From CAZYVU01 sp964651435 (GTDB lineage Bacteria > Desulfobacterota > Syntrophorhabdia > Syntrophorhabdales > CAYQXL01), in the NCBI GenBank assembly GCA_964651435.1, contig CAZYVU010000003.1, forward strand, positions 53,102-117,101: DNA of 64,000 bases, read 5' to 3'. The notes beneath the pieces are model-generated. The model was not told the DNA's origin and did not search any database. It saw only the letters and a list, made by a program, of their open reading frames with translations. How positions within the stretch are numbered: position 1 is the first letter of the stretch; each line of letters begins with the position of its first letter. Both the position numbers and the translations under genes were made by a program. Shown here one piece after another: positions 16,392 through 24,298 of the stretch.

Positions 16392-17600
16392 TTAATTCTT
16401 ACGCTGCTTCAAGACCTCCTGGCAACTCGGCATATAGTCCTTGGCAGGGATGACCTGAATGTCGCCGGAAATAAGGAAATCATACTTGGGATCCTTCTTC
16501 GTTACGCCCCAGTAGGTCGGTAGCTCGAGCTGATGGTCGCAGGCCCTGATGGCTATGGGGCCGACGGGGCTGTCCAGGGTCATGCCCTCCAGCGTCTTGA
16601 TAAAGGCGTCGGTGTTCACCTTTCCTGCCTTCTTGTAGCCCTCGGCAATAAACTGGGCCGTCATGTAGCCCACAATGGCACTCGCCTTGGGATAGCGCTT
16701 GTAGGTCTTGTAAAACTCGTCCGCGAAGGCCTTGTTGGCCGGTGTCTCGGGATAGTAGAAGAAATAGTTCGATGTCCCCCACACGCCCTCGGGTGCATCC
16801 TTGCCCTGCGGCAAGAGTGTGCCGAGCTCGTTGGCTGTGTGCTGATAGAAGGGGATCTTCTGGCTCAGGCCCGTTGCCTTGGCAGCCTTCTGGAAGTTGA
16901 CCATGCCCGAGCCGCCGGTGGCCACGATGATGAAATCGGGTTTCGCTGCCAATATCTGGGTGATGTAGGGCGTAAAGTCGGGCTCGCCCAGCTTCCACCA
17001 CGATTCTCCTATCTTCTGCACCTTCGGGTTCAGCCTTTTCAGGTTGGTCCAGGTGGCATCGGCGATGGCGTGGCCGTACTCATAATCGTCGCCCGCGATC
17101 CAGTACTTGATGAAGGGCTTCTTGGCAAGCGCAACGGCTGCCGCTCTTCCGGCCATCTCCGTGTTTTCGTTCATGTTGAACACATACTTGTGACCCTTCT
17201 CGCCTATGATCTTCTCGCTTTTTGAATAGAAAACAAAGAAAGGTATTTTCTCTTTCTTGGCAAAGTCCGAGATGGCCAGGGCAGTGCCGCTGTTGATGGT
17301 GCCGGCCAGTATATCGACCTTCTCCTTCAGAACCAGCTCTTTTGCCATGGAAAGTCCGATATCGGGTTTAAACTTCTCGTCTCTGGTGGTGTATTCGATC
17401 TTCTTGCCCAACACGCCGCCTTTGGCGTTAATCTTCTCTACCGCCAACTTAAAGCCGTCCAGTGCATCCTGGGTAAATGTTGTCGCCGGTCCCGTATACG
17501 TGTCGACGATGCCCACCTTGATGGTGTTGGCACCATAGGACATGGAGCCGAGCAACACGAAGCCGATGATCAGAAAGACCGAAAGCAAAGTCCTTTTCAT
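16392..17600 (-). CDS. livK: Liv-type periplasmic substrate-binding protein (first Liv system)
   Basis: Type 1 periplasmic receptor feeding the LivHMGF permease. The 402 residues begin with a signal peptide (MKRTLLSVFLIIGFVLLGSMSYGA). The Peripla_BP_6 features follow: IKVGIVDTYTGPATTF, DGFKLAVEKINAKGGVLGKK, DEKFKPDIGLSMAKELV, TINSGTALAISDFAKKE and FIIVATGGSGMVNFQKA. The overall pattern resembles amide-, urea- or aromatic-acid-binding members more than LivJ, but the ligand is not resolved. Two further Cys near the C-terminus (ACDHQLELPTYWG, SCQEVLK) could form a disulfide. Confidence 0.92.
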   Translation of the reverse strand: MKRTLLSVFLIIGFVLLGSMSYGANTIKVGIVDTYTGPATTFTQDALDGFKLAVEKINAKGGVLGKKIEYTTRDEKFKPDIGLSMAKELVLKEKVDILAGTINSGTALAISDFAKKEKIPFFVFYSKSEKIIGEKGHKYVFNMNENTEMAGRAAAVALAKKPFIKYWIAGDDYEYGHAIADATWTNLKRLNPKVQKIGESWWKLGEPDFTPYITQILAAKPDFIIVATGGSGMVNFQKAAKATGLSQKIPFYQHTANELGTLLPQGKDAPEGVWGTSNYFFYYPETPANKAFADEFYKTYKRYPKASAIVGYMTAQFIAEGYKKAGKVNTDAFIKTLEGMTLDSPVGPIAIRACDHQLELPTYWGVTKKDPKYDFLISGDIQVIPAKDYMPSCQEVLKQRKN

Positions 17601-17640
17601 TGAGGCACCCCTTTTTGATGATTTTTGTTACATGCTGAAT

Positions 17641-18372
17641 CTAATTGTTGAACACCGACGCCCTTTTGTCAATATCAAAACGGCCGGGCCGAGGAAGATT
17701 CCCCTCATCCGCTTCCGCCAGAACGAGCCTGAGGATGTCCTTTCTCGTCTCGTTAAGATGGTTCTCAATGGTCCGTGCAACGGTCTCCTCTTGCCCCGTT
17801 TCGACGGCGGCGACGATGCGTCGGTGGCCCTCGAGAGAGCGAAGCGCCGTCTCCTCTATGTGGATGCATCTAACCCGGTACCTGAGCATGTGTCGCCTCA
17901 GGGTTTGGGCCAGCTCCAAAAGCCGCTCGCTGCCGCTTGATTTGGCGATGATCTCATGAAATTGGGCGTCGAAGTCGATGTAGCTCGCCAGGTTGCCCTT
18001 GGCCACCGCCCGCTCCTGGCGAAGGACGATCCGTTTCAGGTCTTTCAGAAGCCTTGATCGCGACCTCTTCATGGCCCAGCGGGCAGCGAGCGCTTCGATG
18101 ACACCTCTAATTTCACAGATCTGCTCAATCTCTTCTTCATCCAGATCGACGACGACGTAACCCACCCGCGGCATGGACCGGATAAGCTTCTCCATCTCAA
18201 GGCTGTGCAGGGCCTCCCTCACGGGCGTTCTGGACGTGCCTATCTCCCTGGCGATTCTTGTTTCTACAAGTCTCTCGTGAGGGGCAATGTCACCACAAAG
18301 GATGCGCTCTCTCAGATAATGGTAGACGCGCTCGCGAATGCTCTCATGTTCGTTTTTTTGGGGGTCCTTCAT
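17641..18372 (-). CDS. GntR-family transcriptional regulator, FadR/FCD subfamily
   Basis: Ligand-responsive DNA-binding regulator. From ATG 18372 it is 243 residues. The N-terminal winged helix (about 10-75) has the GntR signature ERLVETRIAREIGTSRTPVREALHSLE. The C-terminal FCD helical domain (about 95-225) carries the metal/ligand-site residues in DFDAQFHEIIAKSSGSERL and the later HRRIVAAVE. FCD members usually sense organic acids. It is placed 40 bases before livK on the same strand and divergent from the TRAP-LarA operon. It may therefore control both; a candidate operator lies in the 132-base divergent gap. An extra 11 residues to 18405 would run across that operator, so the shorter start is chosen. 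Confidence 0.9.
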   Translation of the reverse strand: MKDPQKNEHESIRERVYHYLRERILCGDIAPHERLVETRIAREIGTSRTPVREALHSLEMEKLIRSMPRVGYVVVDLDEEEIEQICEIRGVIEALAARWAMKRSRSRLLKDLKRIVLRQERAVAKGNLASYIDFDAQFHEIIAKSSGSERLLELAQTLRRHMLRYRVRCIHIEETALRSLEGHRRIVAAVETGQEETVARTIENHLNETRKDILRLVLAEADEGNLPRPGRFDIDKRASVFNN

Positions 18373-18381
18373 GACCGGATC

Positions 18382-18399
18382 GTATACTGTACCCCAGTA
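18382..18399. promoter_or_regulatory. Candidate GntR operator
   Basis: Overlapping symmetric elements in the divergent gap: GTATAC (18382-18387), common in GntR/FadR-type sites, and an inverted repeat TACTG-N5-CAGTA (18385-18399). The tandem GTACCCC repeats start at 18389. The position 10 bases from the regulator's ATG suits autorepression. The sequence is seen; the role is inferred. Confidence 0.45.
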
Positions 18400-18440
18400 C
18401 CCCACAGGCTGTCAATCTGCGGTCGGCATCTCGTTTCTTG

Positions 18441-18467
18441 TTGACAGTTCATCGCCATTTGTATGAG
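18441..18467 (+). promoter_or_regulatory. Candidate promoter for the TRAP-LarA operon
   Basis: A perfect -35 hexamer TTGACA (18441-18446) and a -10-like TATGAG (18462-18467) with a short 15-base spacer. It lies about 40 bases before dctP. The short spacer and imperfect -10 keep confidence low. Confidence 0.35.
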
Positions 18468-18504
18468 AATCAATATCAAAATTCACCCGAAGGGGGACAG
18501 AGCC

Positions 18505-19512
18505 ATGAAAAAGATCGGACTGGGCCTTTGTTTGCTTGCAGCATGTTTTCTGTGTCTTTCCGCCGTTGCCGAGGCAAAGATAATCGTCAAATATGGCCAC
18601 GTGGGCCCGCCGGTTCATCCGCAGCACCTGGGTGCCCTTGCCTTCGCCAAGTACGTAAACGATAGGGCGAAGGGTGAGATTGAGGTGCAGGTTTTTCCCA
18701 TGGGGCAGTTGGGCGGAGAGCGTTCCATGACGGAACAGGTCCAGGCGGGAAACCTACAGATGACGGCAGTGACGGCCGGCGTGCTGGCCAACTTTGTGCC
18801 GGAGATGGGGATCATCGAGATGCCCTTCATCTATCCCAACCGGGAGACGGCCTATCGCACGCTGGACGACAAAGAGGTAAAGGAGCGCTTCGCCAAGTAT
18901 TGCGACCCCAAGGGGTTTGTTTTTATCGGTTACACGGAGAACGAGTTCAGGGACATGACGAACTCGAAGCGGCCCATCAAGAGGCCGGAGGATCTCAAGG
19001 GCCTCAAGATCCGCGTGGTGGAAAGCCCCGTTTTCATTGATACCTTCAAAGCCCTCGGCGCCAACCCGACGCCCCTTCCCTTCCCTGAAATCTACAATGC
19101 GCTTCAGCAGAAGGTGATCGACGGCCAGGATAACCCTCTTTTTACCTCCATCCTGATGAAGTTCACGGAGGTAAACAAGTATGCGACCGTTACAAACCAC
19201 ATTCTCACGGAATGCCCCGTGGTGGTGAACAAAAAGTTCTGGAACTCCCTCACCCCGGAGCAGCAGAAGCTCTTCCGCGAAGCGGCGGACGTGCAGATAA
19301 AGACGAACAGGGAAGGAAACGCCAAGGGCAGGGCTGAGGCCATCGAGAAGGCCAAGGCACAGAAGATCGACCTCTACATCCTTACCGATGCCGACCGTGC
19401 TGCTTTTAAGACGGCGGTAAAGCCGGTTCTGGACAAGTACAGGGGTGTTTACGGTGCCGAATGGTTCGACTTCTTTATGAAAAAGATCGACTTCTATTCG
19501 AAGAAGAAGTGA
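18505..19512 (+). CDS. dctP: TRAP transporter solute-binding protein (DctP family)
   Basis: Periplasmic receptor of a tripartite ATP-independent periplasmic transporter, which moves organic acids using an ion gradient. The ATG at 18505 follows AGGGGGA and gives 335 residues, with a signal peptide (MKKIGLGLCLLAACFLCLSAVAEA). DctP features: the KYGHVGPPVHPQHLGA opening, IEVQVFPMGQLGGERSMTEQ, LKGLKIRVVESPVFIDTFKA (the Arg that salt-bridges carboxylates) and PLPFPEIYNALQQKVIDGQD. These indicate a carboxylate ligand. A LarA-family enzyme in the same operon points to a 2-hydroxy acid. Confidence 0.94.
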   Translation: MKKIGLGLCLLAACFLCLSAVAEAKIIVKYGHVGPPVHPQHLGALAFAKYVNDRAKGEIEVQVFPMGQLGGERSMTEQVQAGNLQMTAVTAGVLANFVPEMGIIEMPFIYPNRETAYRTLDDKEVKERFAKYCDPKGFVFIGYTENEFRDMTNSKRPIKRPEDLKGLKIRVVESPVFIDTFKALGANPTPLPFPEIYNALQQKVIDGQDNPLFTSILMKFTEVNKYATVTNHILTECPVVVNKKFWNSLTPEQQKLFREAADVQIKTNREGNAKGRAEAIEKAKAQKIDLYILTDADRAAFKTAVKPVLDKYRGVYGAEWFDFFMKKIDFYSKKK

Positions 19513-19532
19513 TCCCATAGAATAAAAACAGC

Positions 19533-19583
19533 GCCCCGGGCGCCGCACATATACCGGTTGCGACCTATGTCCGGCGCAGGGGC
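19533..19583 (+). promoter_or_regulatory. Intra-operon stem-loop between dctP and dctQ
   Basis: A long imperfect hairpin fills the 89-base gap. GCCCC (19533-19537) pairs with GGGGC (19579-19583), GCGCCG (19540-19545) with CGGCGC (19572-19577), and ACATA (19547-19551) with TATGT (19566-19570), around a 14-base loop. No U-run follows, so it is not a classical terminator. Such hairpins after binding-protein genes often stabilise the upstream mRNA. Confidence 0.7.
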
Positions 19584-19601
19584 CCAAAGATCGACAAACG
19601 C

Positions 19602-20108
19602 ATGGACAATCTGATTCGCAAGCTTAACAAGGTGGAGGAAGGATGCCTCGCCTTTGCCCTCCTGGGCATTGCCATCTTTACCTTCGTGGAGACGGGACTC
19701 CGTTACACCATCTCGTACACCTTCACGTGGTTTAACGAGCTTGCCAACTATACCATGATCTTCTGTACCTACCTCGGCGCGTCGATAGGCGTCAAGTACG
19801 GTGCCCACTTCTCCATGGAGGCCGTGACGGAGTATGCCCCCGACCGGGCAAGCCATCTGCTGAAGGCAGCGGCCTACGCGGTTTCAGGCATCATGGCCGT
19901 CCTCTTTGTCTGGTTCGGCACGAAACACCTCATTCACCTGAAGACTTTCAACGTGACCAGTTCGGCCATGCAGATACCCATGTTCATCCCCTATATTCCC
20001 ATTCCGCTTTTCTCCATCACCATGGCCTTCAGGTTCTTTGTCTTGTCGCATCGGCATTTCAGAAGCTTTCTGAAAAGAGAGCCCTTTGAAAGGGTTAGGA
20101 AGAGATAG
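19602..20108 (+). CDS. dctQ: TRAP transporter small permease (DctQ family)
   Basis: Four-helix inner-membrane subunit that partners DctM. The 168 residues show four hydrophobic segments, about 17-37, 45-67, 88-108 and 127-148, with the DctQ-typical WFNELANYTMIFCTYLGASIGVKYGAHFSME in the second segment and following loop. The stop lies 3 bases before dctM. The stem-loop just upstream may lower its expression relative to dctP. Confidence 0.92.
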   Translation: MDNLIRKLNKVEEGCLAFALLGIAIFTFVETGLRYTISYTFTWFNELANYTMIFCTYLGASIGVKYGAHFSMEAVTEYAPDRASHLLKAAAYAVSGIMAVLFVWFGTKHLIHLKTFNVTSSAMQIPMFIPYIPIPLFSITMAFRFFVLSHRHFRSFLKREPFERVRKR

Positions 20109-20111
20109 GCC

Positions 20112-21395
20112 ATGAGCCTCACCATCATCCTTGTCTGTTTCTTCGCCATGCTTGCCCTGAGCATGCCTATTTCCCTGGTGCTGGCCGGGACGACGGCCAT
20201 CTACCTCCTTTTTATTGCCCAGACGCCACTGACGTCTCTTATCCAGCAGCTTTTCAACGGCCTCGACAATTTTGTGCTCCTCGGTGTCCCCTTCTTTATC
20301 CTCGCCGGAAACATTATGGCCGAGGGGGCCATATCGGATCGCCTCGTCAACGTGATGAAGCTTTTCGTGGGGCGGTTCACCGGCGGGCTCGCCATGGCCT
20401 CCGTCATGGCATGCATGTTTTTTGCGGCTATTTCGGGCTCTTCGCCCGCCACCGTCATTGCCATCGGGAGTATCATGATGCCGGCTCTGATCAGGGAGGG
20501 CTACGGGGACCGGTTTTCCGTCGGCCTTCTTACCTCGGCAGGATCGCTGGGGATTCTCATACCCCCAAGCATTCCCATGATTCTCTATGCCCTCGTCATG
20601 AACGTCTCGGTGGCTGAGATATTCATGGCCGGATTCCTGCCGGGCCTCTTTATCGGCACCTGTCTCATGAGCTACTCCTATTTCATGGCGCGGAAACACG
20701 AATGGCGCTCCAAAACGAGATACACCGTAAAGGAGGGTGTCAAGATCCTGCGTGATGGGCTGTGGGCCCTTTTCCTTCCGGTGCTGGTCCTCGGCGGTAT
20801 TTACGGAGGGGTCTTTACGCCGACGGAGGCGGCGGCCGTTTCCGTCGTTTATGCCCTGATTGTTGAACTGTTTATTTATAAGGAGCTGAAGTTCTCGAAG
20901 CTCTTCTCCATCTGCCGCGATTCGGCCATCCTTTCGGCGTGCCTTCTGTTCATTCTTTCCTGCGCCATGAGCTTCATCTGGCTCCTCACCGTCGAGCAGA
21001 TACCGGTCAGGCTTGCCGAGGCCATCGTGTCCAACATCCACAACAAGTGGCTCTTTCTTCTGGCAATCAACGGGGCGCTCCTCCTTATCGGCGCCCTTAT
21101 GGACATCGTGACCGCCATCATCGTCATATCGCCCATCCTGTCCGAAACGCTCTCCCGCTACGATATAGACCTTGTTCATTACGGCATTATCATGATTATA
21201 AACATAGAATGCGGATTCCTCACACCCCCCTTCGGCCTCAACCTCTTCGTGTCTATGGCGATCATGAGGAAGTCCCTCGTTGACATAGGCAGGTCCATAC
21301 TGCCGTTCATGCTGCTGTTCCTTGCCTGCCTGCTCGTTATCACATTCGTACCGTGGATTTCCACATTTCTCCCTGACATACTTTTAAAAAGGTAG
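20112..21395 (+). CDS. dctM: TRAP transporter large permease (DctM family)
   Basis: Main transport subunit of the TRAP system, an elevator-type ion-coupled inner-membrane protein. The 427 residues show about 11-12 hydrophobic helices. Signatures: VPFFILAGNIMAEGAISDRLVN, FFAAISGSSPATVIAIGSIM (first re-entrant hairpin), SLGILIPPSIPMILYALV (second), and ECGFLTPPFGLNLFVSMAI near the C-terminus. All are conserved in DctM and hold the sodium and substrate sites. Confidence 0.94.
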   Translation: MSLTIILVCFFAMLALSMPISLVLAGTTAIYLLFIAQTPLTSLIQQLFNGLDNFVLLGVPFFILAGNIMAEGAISDRLVNVMKLFVGRFTGGLAMASVMACMFFAAISGSSPATVIAIGSIMMPALIREGYGDRFSVGLLTSAGSLGILIPPSIPMILYALVMNVSVAEIFMAGFLPGLFIGTCLMSYSYFMARKHEWRSKTRYTVKEGVKILRDGLWALFLPVLVLGGIYGGVFTPTEAAAVSVVYALIVELFIYKELKFSKLFSICRDSAILSACLLFILSCAMSFIWLLTVEQIPVRLAEAIVSNIHNKWLFLLAINGALLLIGALMDIVTAIIVISPILSETLSRYDIDLVHYGIIMIINIECGFLTPPFGLNLFVSMAIMRKSLVDIGRSILPFMLLFLACLLVITFVPWISTFLPDILLKR

Positions 21396-21405
21396 GGCAG
21401 ATCAT

Positions 21406-22629
21406 ATGAAAATCAGCATGAAACATGATCTCTGGAACGAGAACTATGACCTCGAGCTCGACCTACCCGGACGCTGGGATGTGGAGGTCCTCCATATGGG
21501 GGGGTGTCGGAAAAGGGCGCTCACGCCGGAACGATACCGGCGGGCCCTGGCGCCCCTCGGCCCGATGCTGAAGGGGGCGAGGGAGGTTTGCGTCCTCTTC
21601 GACGACCTTTCGCGGCCCACCCGGACCTCTCAGATTCTCCCGTACCTGTGGGAGGTTTGCGAGCAGAGCGGCCTGAGAGACGAACAGGTGAGGCTTATCT
21701 GCGCCCTTGGAACGCATGCGCCCCATGACAACGCGGCCTTTCGAAAGAAGGTGGGGGCCGAAACGCTGGAGCGGTTCCCGGTTTACAATCACAATCCCTA
21801 CGAAAACTGCGATTTCCTGGGCAAGACGGCCCTCGGCACCCCCATTATGGTCAACAGGGAGTATCTCGCCTGTGATGTCCGGATCGCCATTGGGTCCTTT
21901 ATACCCCACTCCTTCTGCGGTTTTGGCGGCGGCTACAAGATCATTATGCCCGCCGTCAGCCATATCGACGCCATAACCTACCATCACGGTACGCTCCTGA
22001 AGCGGTACTGGGATCAGGCCTACGTCATGGGGAAGTCTGAAGGCAACCCTCTCCTCGACGATTTGATCGAATACGGTAACATGGTGGGGCTTAATGCGAA
22101 GATCGATGTGCTCGTCAACGAAGAGGCCGAACACGTGGACATCTTTGCCGGCAGGCCCGATGAGCTTTACGCATATTATAGGGAACGGGCCCTAAGGCAT
22201 TACGCCACGGCGTCCCGGGGCTTGGCCGACGTGGTCTTCGTCAACGCCTACGCCAAGGCAAACGAGGCAGTGATCGGCCTCTCCCTGGCTGAACAACTGG
22301 TCAAGGAAGAGGGGGGCTCGATCGTTGTCCTGTGCAACATACCGGGCGGTCAGGTGGTCCACTACCTGTTGGGCCGTTTCGGCAAGGAAACGTGGGGACG
22401 TCTCGCCTTCGGGCCCCGGGAGAATGCGAAGCGGGTGAAAAGAATCTTTCTCTACTCGGGCTGGAGGGACCGCGCCAACGAATGGTGGTTCGGCGGAAGC
22501 GACGCCGTCGTTTGTTCGGGAGACCTAAAGGCTATTGTCGGGGCTATCGACGCCGAGTACGGGGCGGCACCGGTGCGCGCTTTTGTGATCCCCGACGGGA
22601 CCGTTCAAATGCTGTCACGGCCGCAATAG
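21406..22629 (+). CDS. larA: LarA-family (DUF2088) nickel-pincer racemase/epimerase-like enzyme
   Basis: Member of the lactate racemase family, which uses a nickel-pincer nucleotide to racemise or epimerise 2-hydroxy acids by hydride transfer. The 407 residues carry the N-terminal DDLSRPT motif (residues 66-72, with Arg70) and LGTHAPHD (His104). PHSFCGFGGGYKIIMP (His168, Lys178) is followed by His194. The spacings H104-H168, H168-K178 and K178-H194 parallel the H108, H174, K184, H200 set I recall for Lactobacillus LarA. It begins 10 bases after dctM, so substrate import and conversion are linked. The cofactor genes larB, larC and larE are not in the window. The actual 2-hydroxy acid is unknown. 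The 3' end overlaps lnt on the other strand by 86 bases. Confidence 0.85.
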   Translation: MKISMKHDLWNENYDLELDLPGRWDVEVLHMGGCRKRALTPERYRRALAPLGPMLKGAREVCVLFDDLSRPTRTSQILPYLWEVCEQSGLRDEQVRLICALGTHAPHDNAAFRKKVGAETLERFPVYNHNPYENCDFLGKTALGTPIMVNREYLACDVRIAIGSFIPHSFCGFGGGYKIIMPAVSHIDAITYHHGTLLKRYWDQAYVMGKSEGNPLLDDLIEYGNMVGLNAKIDVLVNEEAEHVDIFAGRPDELYAYYRERALRHYATASRGLADVVFVNAYAKANEAVIGLSLAEQLVKEEGGSIVVLCNIPGGQVVHYLLGRFGKETWGRLAFGPRENAKRVKRIFLYSGWRDRANEWWFGGSDAVVCSGDLKAIVGAIDAEYGAAPVRAFVIPDGTVQMLSRPQ

Positions 22630-24109
22630 TGCAGATGAAGGCCAGGCAGACGAGAATGACAAAATAATCGCCGAAGCGGACGTAAAACGTCTGCCCCTGC
22701 TTGACGCCGAACCTGCCCAAGAGAACGGCGTCCACAAAAATGTCCGTTCGGTTCGTTATCTCCCCTTTGGAATTGATCACAGCCGAGACACCCGTATTGG
22801 CTGCCCGGACGACGTAGCGGTCCGTCTCGATGGCCCGAAAGACATAGGCGGCCAGGTGCTGGTACGGTGCCGAGGTTGTGCCGAACCAGGCGTCGTTGGT
22901 AATGTTGACGAGAAAGCCTGCCCCGCTCCTCACCGTTTCGTTCGTTTCGGCAGGAAACATGCCTTCGTAGCAGATAAGGATTCCGGCGGGGCCCAGGCTC
23001 GTCGGCACCGGTCCGTGGGAGGCGCCCCGCAGGAAACCGCTGCCGGCAACGCTCATGCTTTCCAGAAAAGGGATGTAGCTGCTTAAGGGTGTGAATTCCC
23101 CAAAGGGCACCAGATGAACCTTGTTGTACTGACCAGCGACGACACCTGTTTTGGCGGTCACAAAGGCCGAGTTGTAGGCGCCCCCGTCCTTTCCTTTCGA
23201 CACGGCCCCGAACATGATATCTGCCCCCGTCCTTGCGGCGAGGTCCGCCATGGCCCGCCCCACCGGTCCGTCGCCGTCGAATATGAAGGGCAGTGCCGTC
23301 TCAGGCCAGACGACAAGGTCTGCCCCCTTGCCCTTTGTTTCCGTGGCAGCTACGTACTTTTCCAAAGACCGGGACATTGCCTCGGCCGTCCATTTGAGGT
23401 TCTGGGGTACGTTGCCCTGTACAAGGGCGACCCTGTGGTCCGGGGTTTCAGGCCGCGCCATTACCGTAAAGCCATAGAGCAGAGAGCCGATCATAAGAAG
23501 GCCCACGGAGGCAACGTAGGCCCAATGGATCCGTTTCCTCGAAAGGAGGTGGTAGAGGACGGTGTTTACGGCGACGATGAGAAAGGAGATAAAATAGCTA
23601 CCCGTAAAGGAGACTATCTGGATAAAGGGAAGAAAGGCGTGCTGCGAATGGGCGAGGAGGCTCCAGGGAAAGCCCGTCAGCAGGAAACCGCGCAGATACT
23701 CGAGGATGATCCATGCCATGGGCGCCGTCACATAGAGCGGTATTCCATGCCTGCGTTCGACAAAGCGCAGGAGAAAGGCAAAGACCCCTGTGTAGCAGGA
23801 CAGATAGAGGGCCAGAAGGAGCAGGATAAGGAGGCTCAGGGGAAGGGGGATGCCTCCGTACCGGTTCATCGCCACGGTGACCCAGTAGATGAGGCCCAAG
23901 TATGATGCAAGGCCTGCAAGAAAACCCCTCAGGAAGGCCGCGCGGGGCGTGAGGCCTTCAACGGCGAAGAAGAGGGGAACCAGGGCCGCGAAGGCGAGAA
24001 AGGACATGGAAAAGGGCGGTTGGCTGACGACAAGAAGAAGCCCCGAGAGGAGGGGAAGGCCTATCGTAAACGGTAAACGGTGAACGGTAAATGGTGAGTT
24101 ACGGCTCAT
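22544..24109 (-). CDS. lnt: Apolipoprotein N-acyltransferase
   Basis: Adds the third acyl chain to the N-terminal Cys of lipoproteins at the periplasmic face of the inner membrane, the step before LolCD sorting. The 521-residue protein has six to seven N-terminal helices, a nitrilase-fold domain (about 220-475) and a C-terminal helix. The Glu-Lys-Cys triad is visible: Glu in WPETALPF, Lys in GQYNKVHLVPFGE, and Cys in ILICYEGMFP. The N-terminus (SPFTVHRLPFTIG) is encoded by the heptamer array at 24065-24099, and the start lies inside the repeat at 24104-24127. An upstream TTG (24112) adds one residue. The stop lies 86 bases inside the convergent larA. Confidence 0.93.
   Translation of the reverse strand: MSRNSPFTVHRLPFTIGLPLLSGLLLVVSQPPFSMSFLAFAALVPLFFAVEGLTPRAAFLRGFLAGLASYLGLIYWVTVAMNRYGGIPLPLSLLILLLLALYLSCYTGVFAFLLRFVERRHGIPLYVTAPMAWIILEYLRGFLLTGFPWSLLAHSQHAFLPFIQIVSFTGSYFISFLIVAVNTVLYHLLSRKRIHWAYVASVGLLMIGSLLYGFTVMARPETPDHRVALVQGNVPQNLKWTAEAMSRSLEKYVAATETKGKGADLVVWPETALPFIFDGDGPVGRAMADLAARTGADIMFGAVSKGKDGGAYNSAFVTAKTGVVAGQYNKVHLVPFGEFTPLSSYIPFLESMSVAGSGFLRGASHGPVPTSLGPAGILICYEGMFPAETNETVRSGAGFLVNITNDAWFGTTSAPYQHLAAYVFRAIETDRYVVRAANTGVSAVINSKGEITNRTDIFVDAVLLGRFGVKQGQTFYVRFGDYFVILVCLAFICTIAAVTAFERSRRGSQKRAPVPPRTRRR
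24065..24099. repeat. Five-unit heptamer tandem repeat in the lnt 5' coding region
   Basis: Consecutive 7-base units CGTAAAC, GGTAAAC, GGTGAAC, GGTAAAT and GGTGAGT on the plus strand (consensus GGTRAAC). Read on the minus strand they encode residues 5-13 or so of Lnt. Because seven is not a multiple of three, gain or loss of a unit would shift the lnt frame. Confidence 0.75.
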
Positions 24110-24298
24110 CAAGCGTCAGCACTCCTTTCTCCGTTTTGCTCGAAGAACGGCCTTCGGCCTTGACGAGCGTTCTTGCGAACTTGACGAGGGGCCACTCCGT
24201 GGCCTTGAGGCCTTATGCGTACAGCGAAGCGCTCATCAAGTCCCGCCGATGCGGGACGTTCCTCAAACGCAGTGCTCATCAAGCGTCAGCGCTCCTTA
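24104..24298. repeat. Hairpin-rich intergenic element flanked by 24-bp direct repeats
   Basis: A direct repeat with one mismatch, 24104-24127 and 24274-24297 (core CTCATCAAGCGTCAGC), flanks about 146 bases with no gene. The interior holds three clean stem-loops: AAGAACG/CGTTCTT (24143-24149 with 24168-24174, enclosing GGCCTTCGGCC), GGCCAC/GTGGCC (24190-24195 with 24199-24204), and GTCCCGC/GCGGGAC (24240-24246 with 24251-24257). A third partial CTCATCAAG lies at 24232-24240. The right copy contains the ybeY stop, and the left copy contains the lnt start. This looks like an inserted or duplicated mosaic element between two otherwise adjacent genes. Confidence 0.7.

Noticed and set aside
19884..21179. 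A 431-codon open frame on the minus strand opposite dctM
   Set aside because: It lies wholly under dctQ-dctM, whose membrane signatures are unmistakable; its own product is His/Gly/Asp/Lys-rich with no fold, typical of the antisense of hydrophobic genes.
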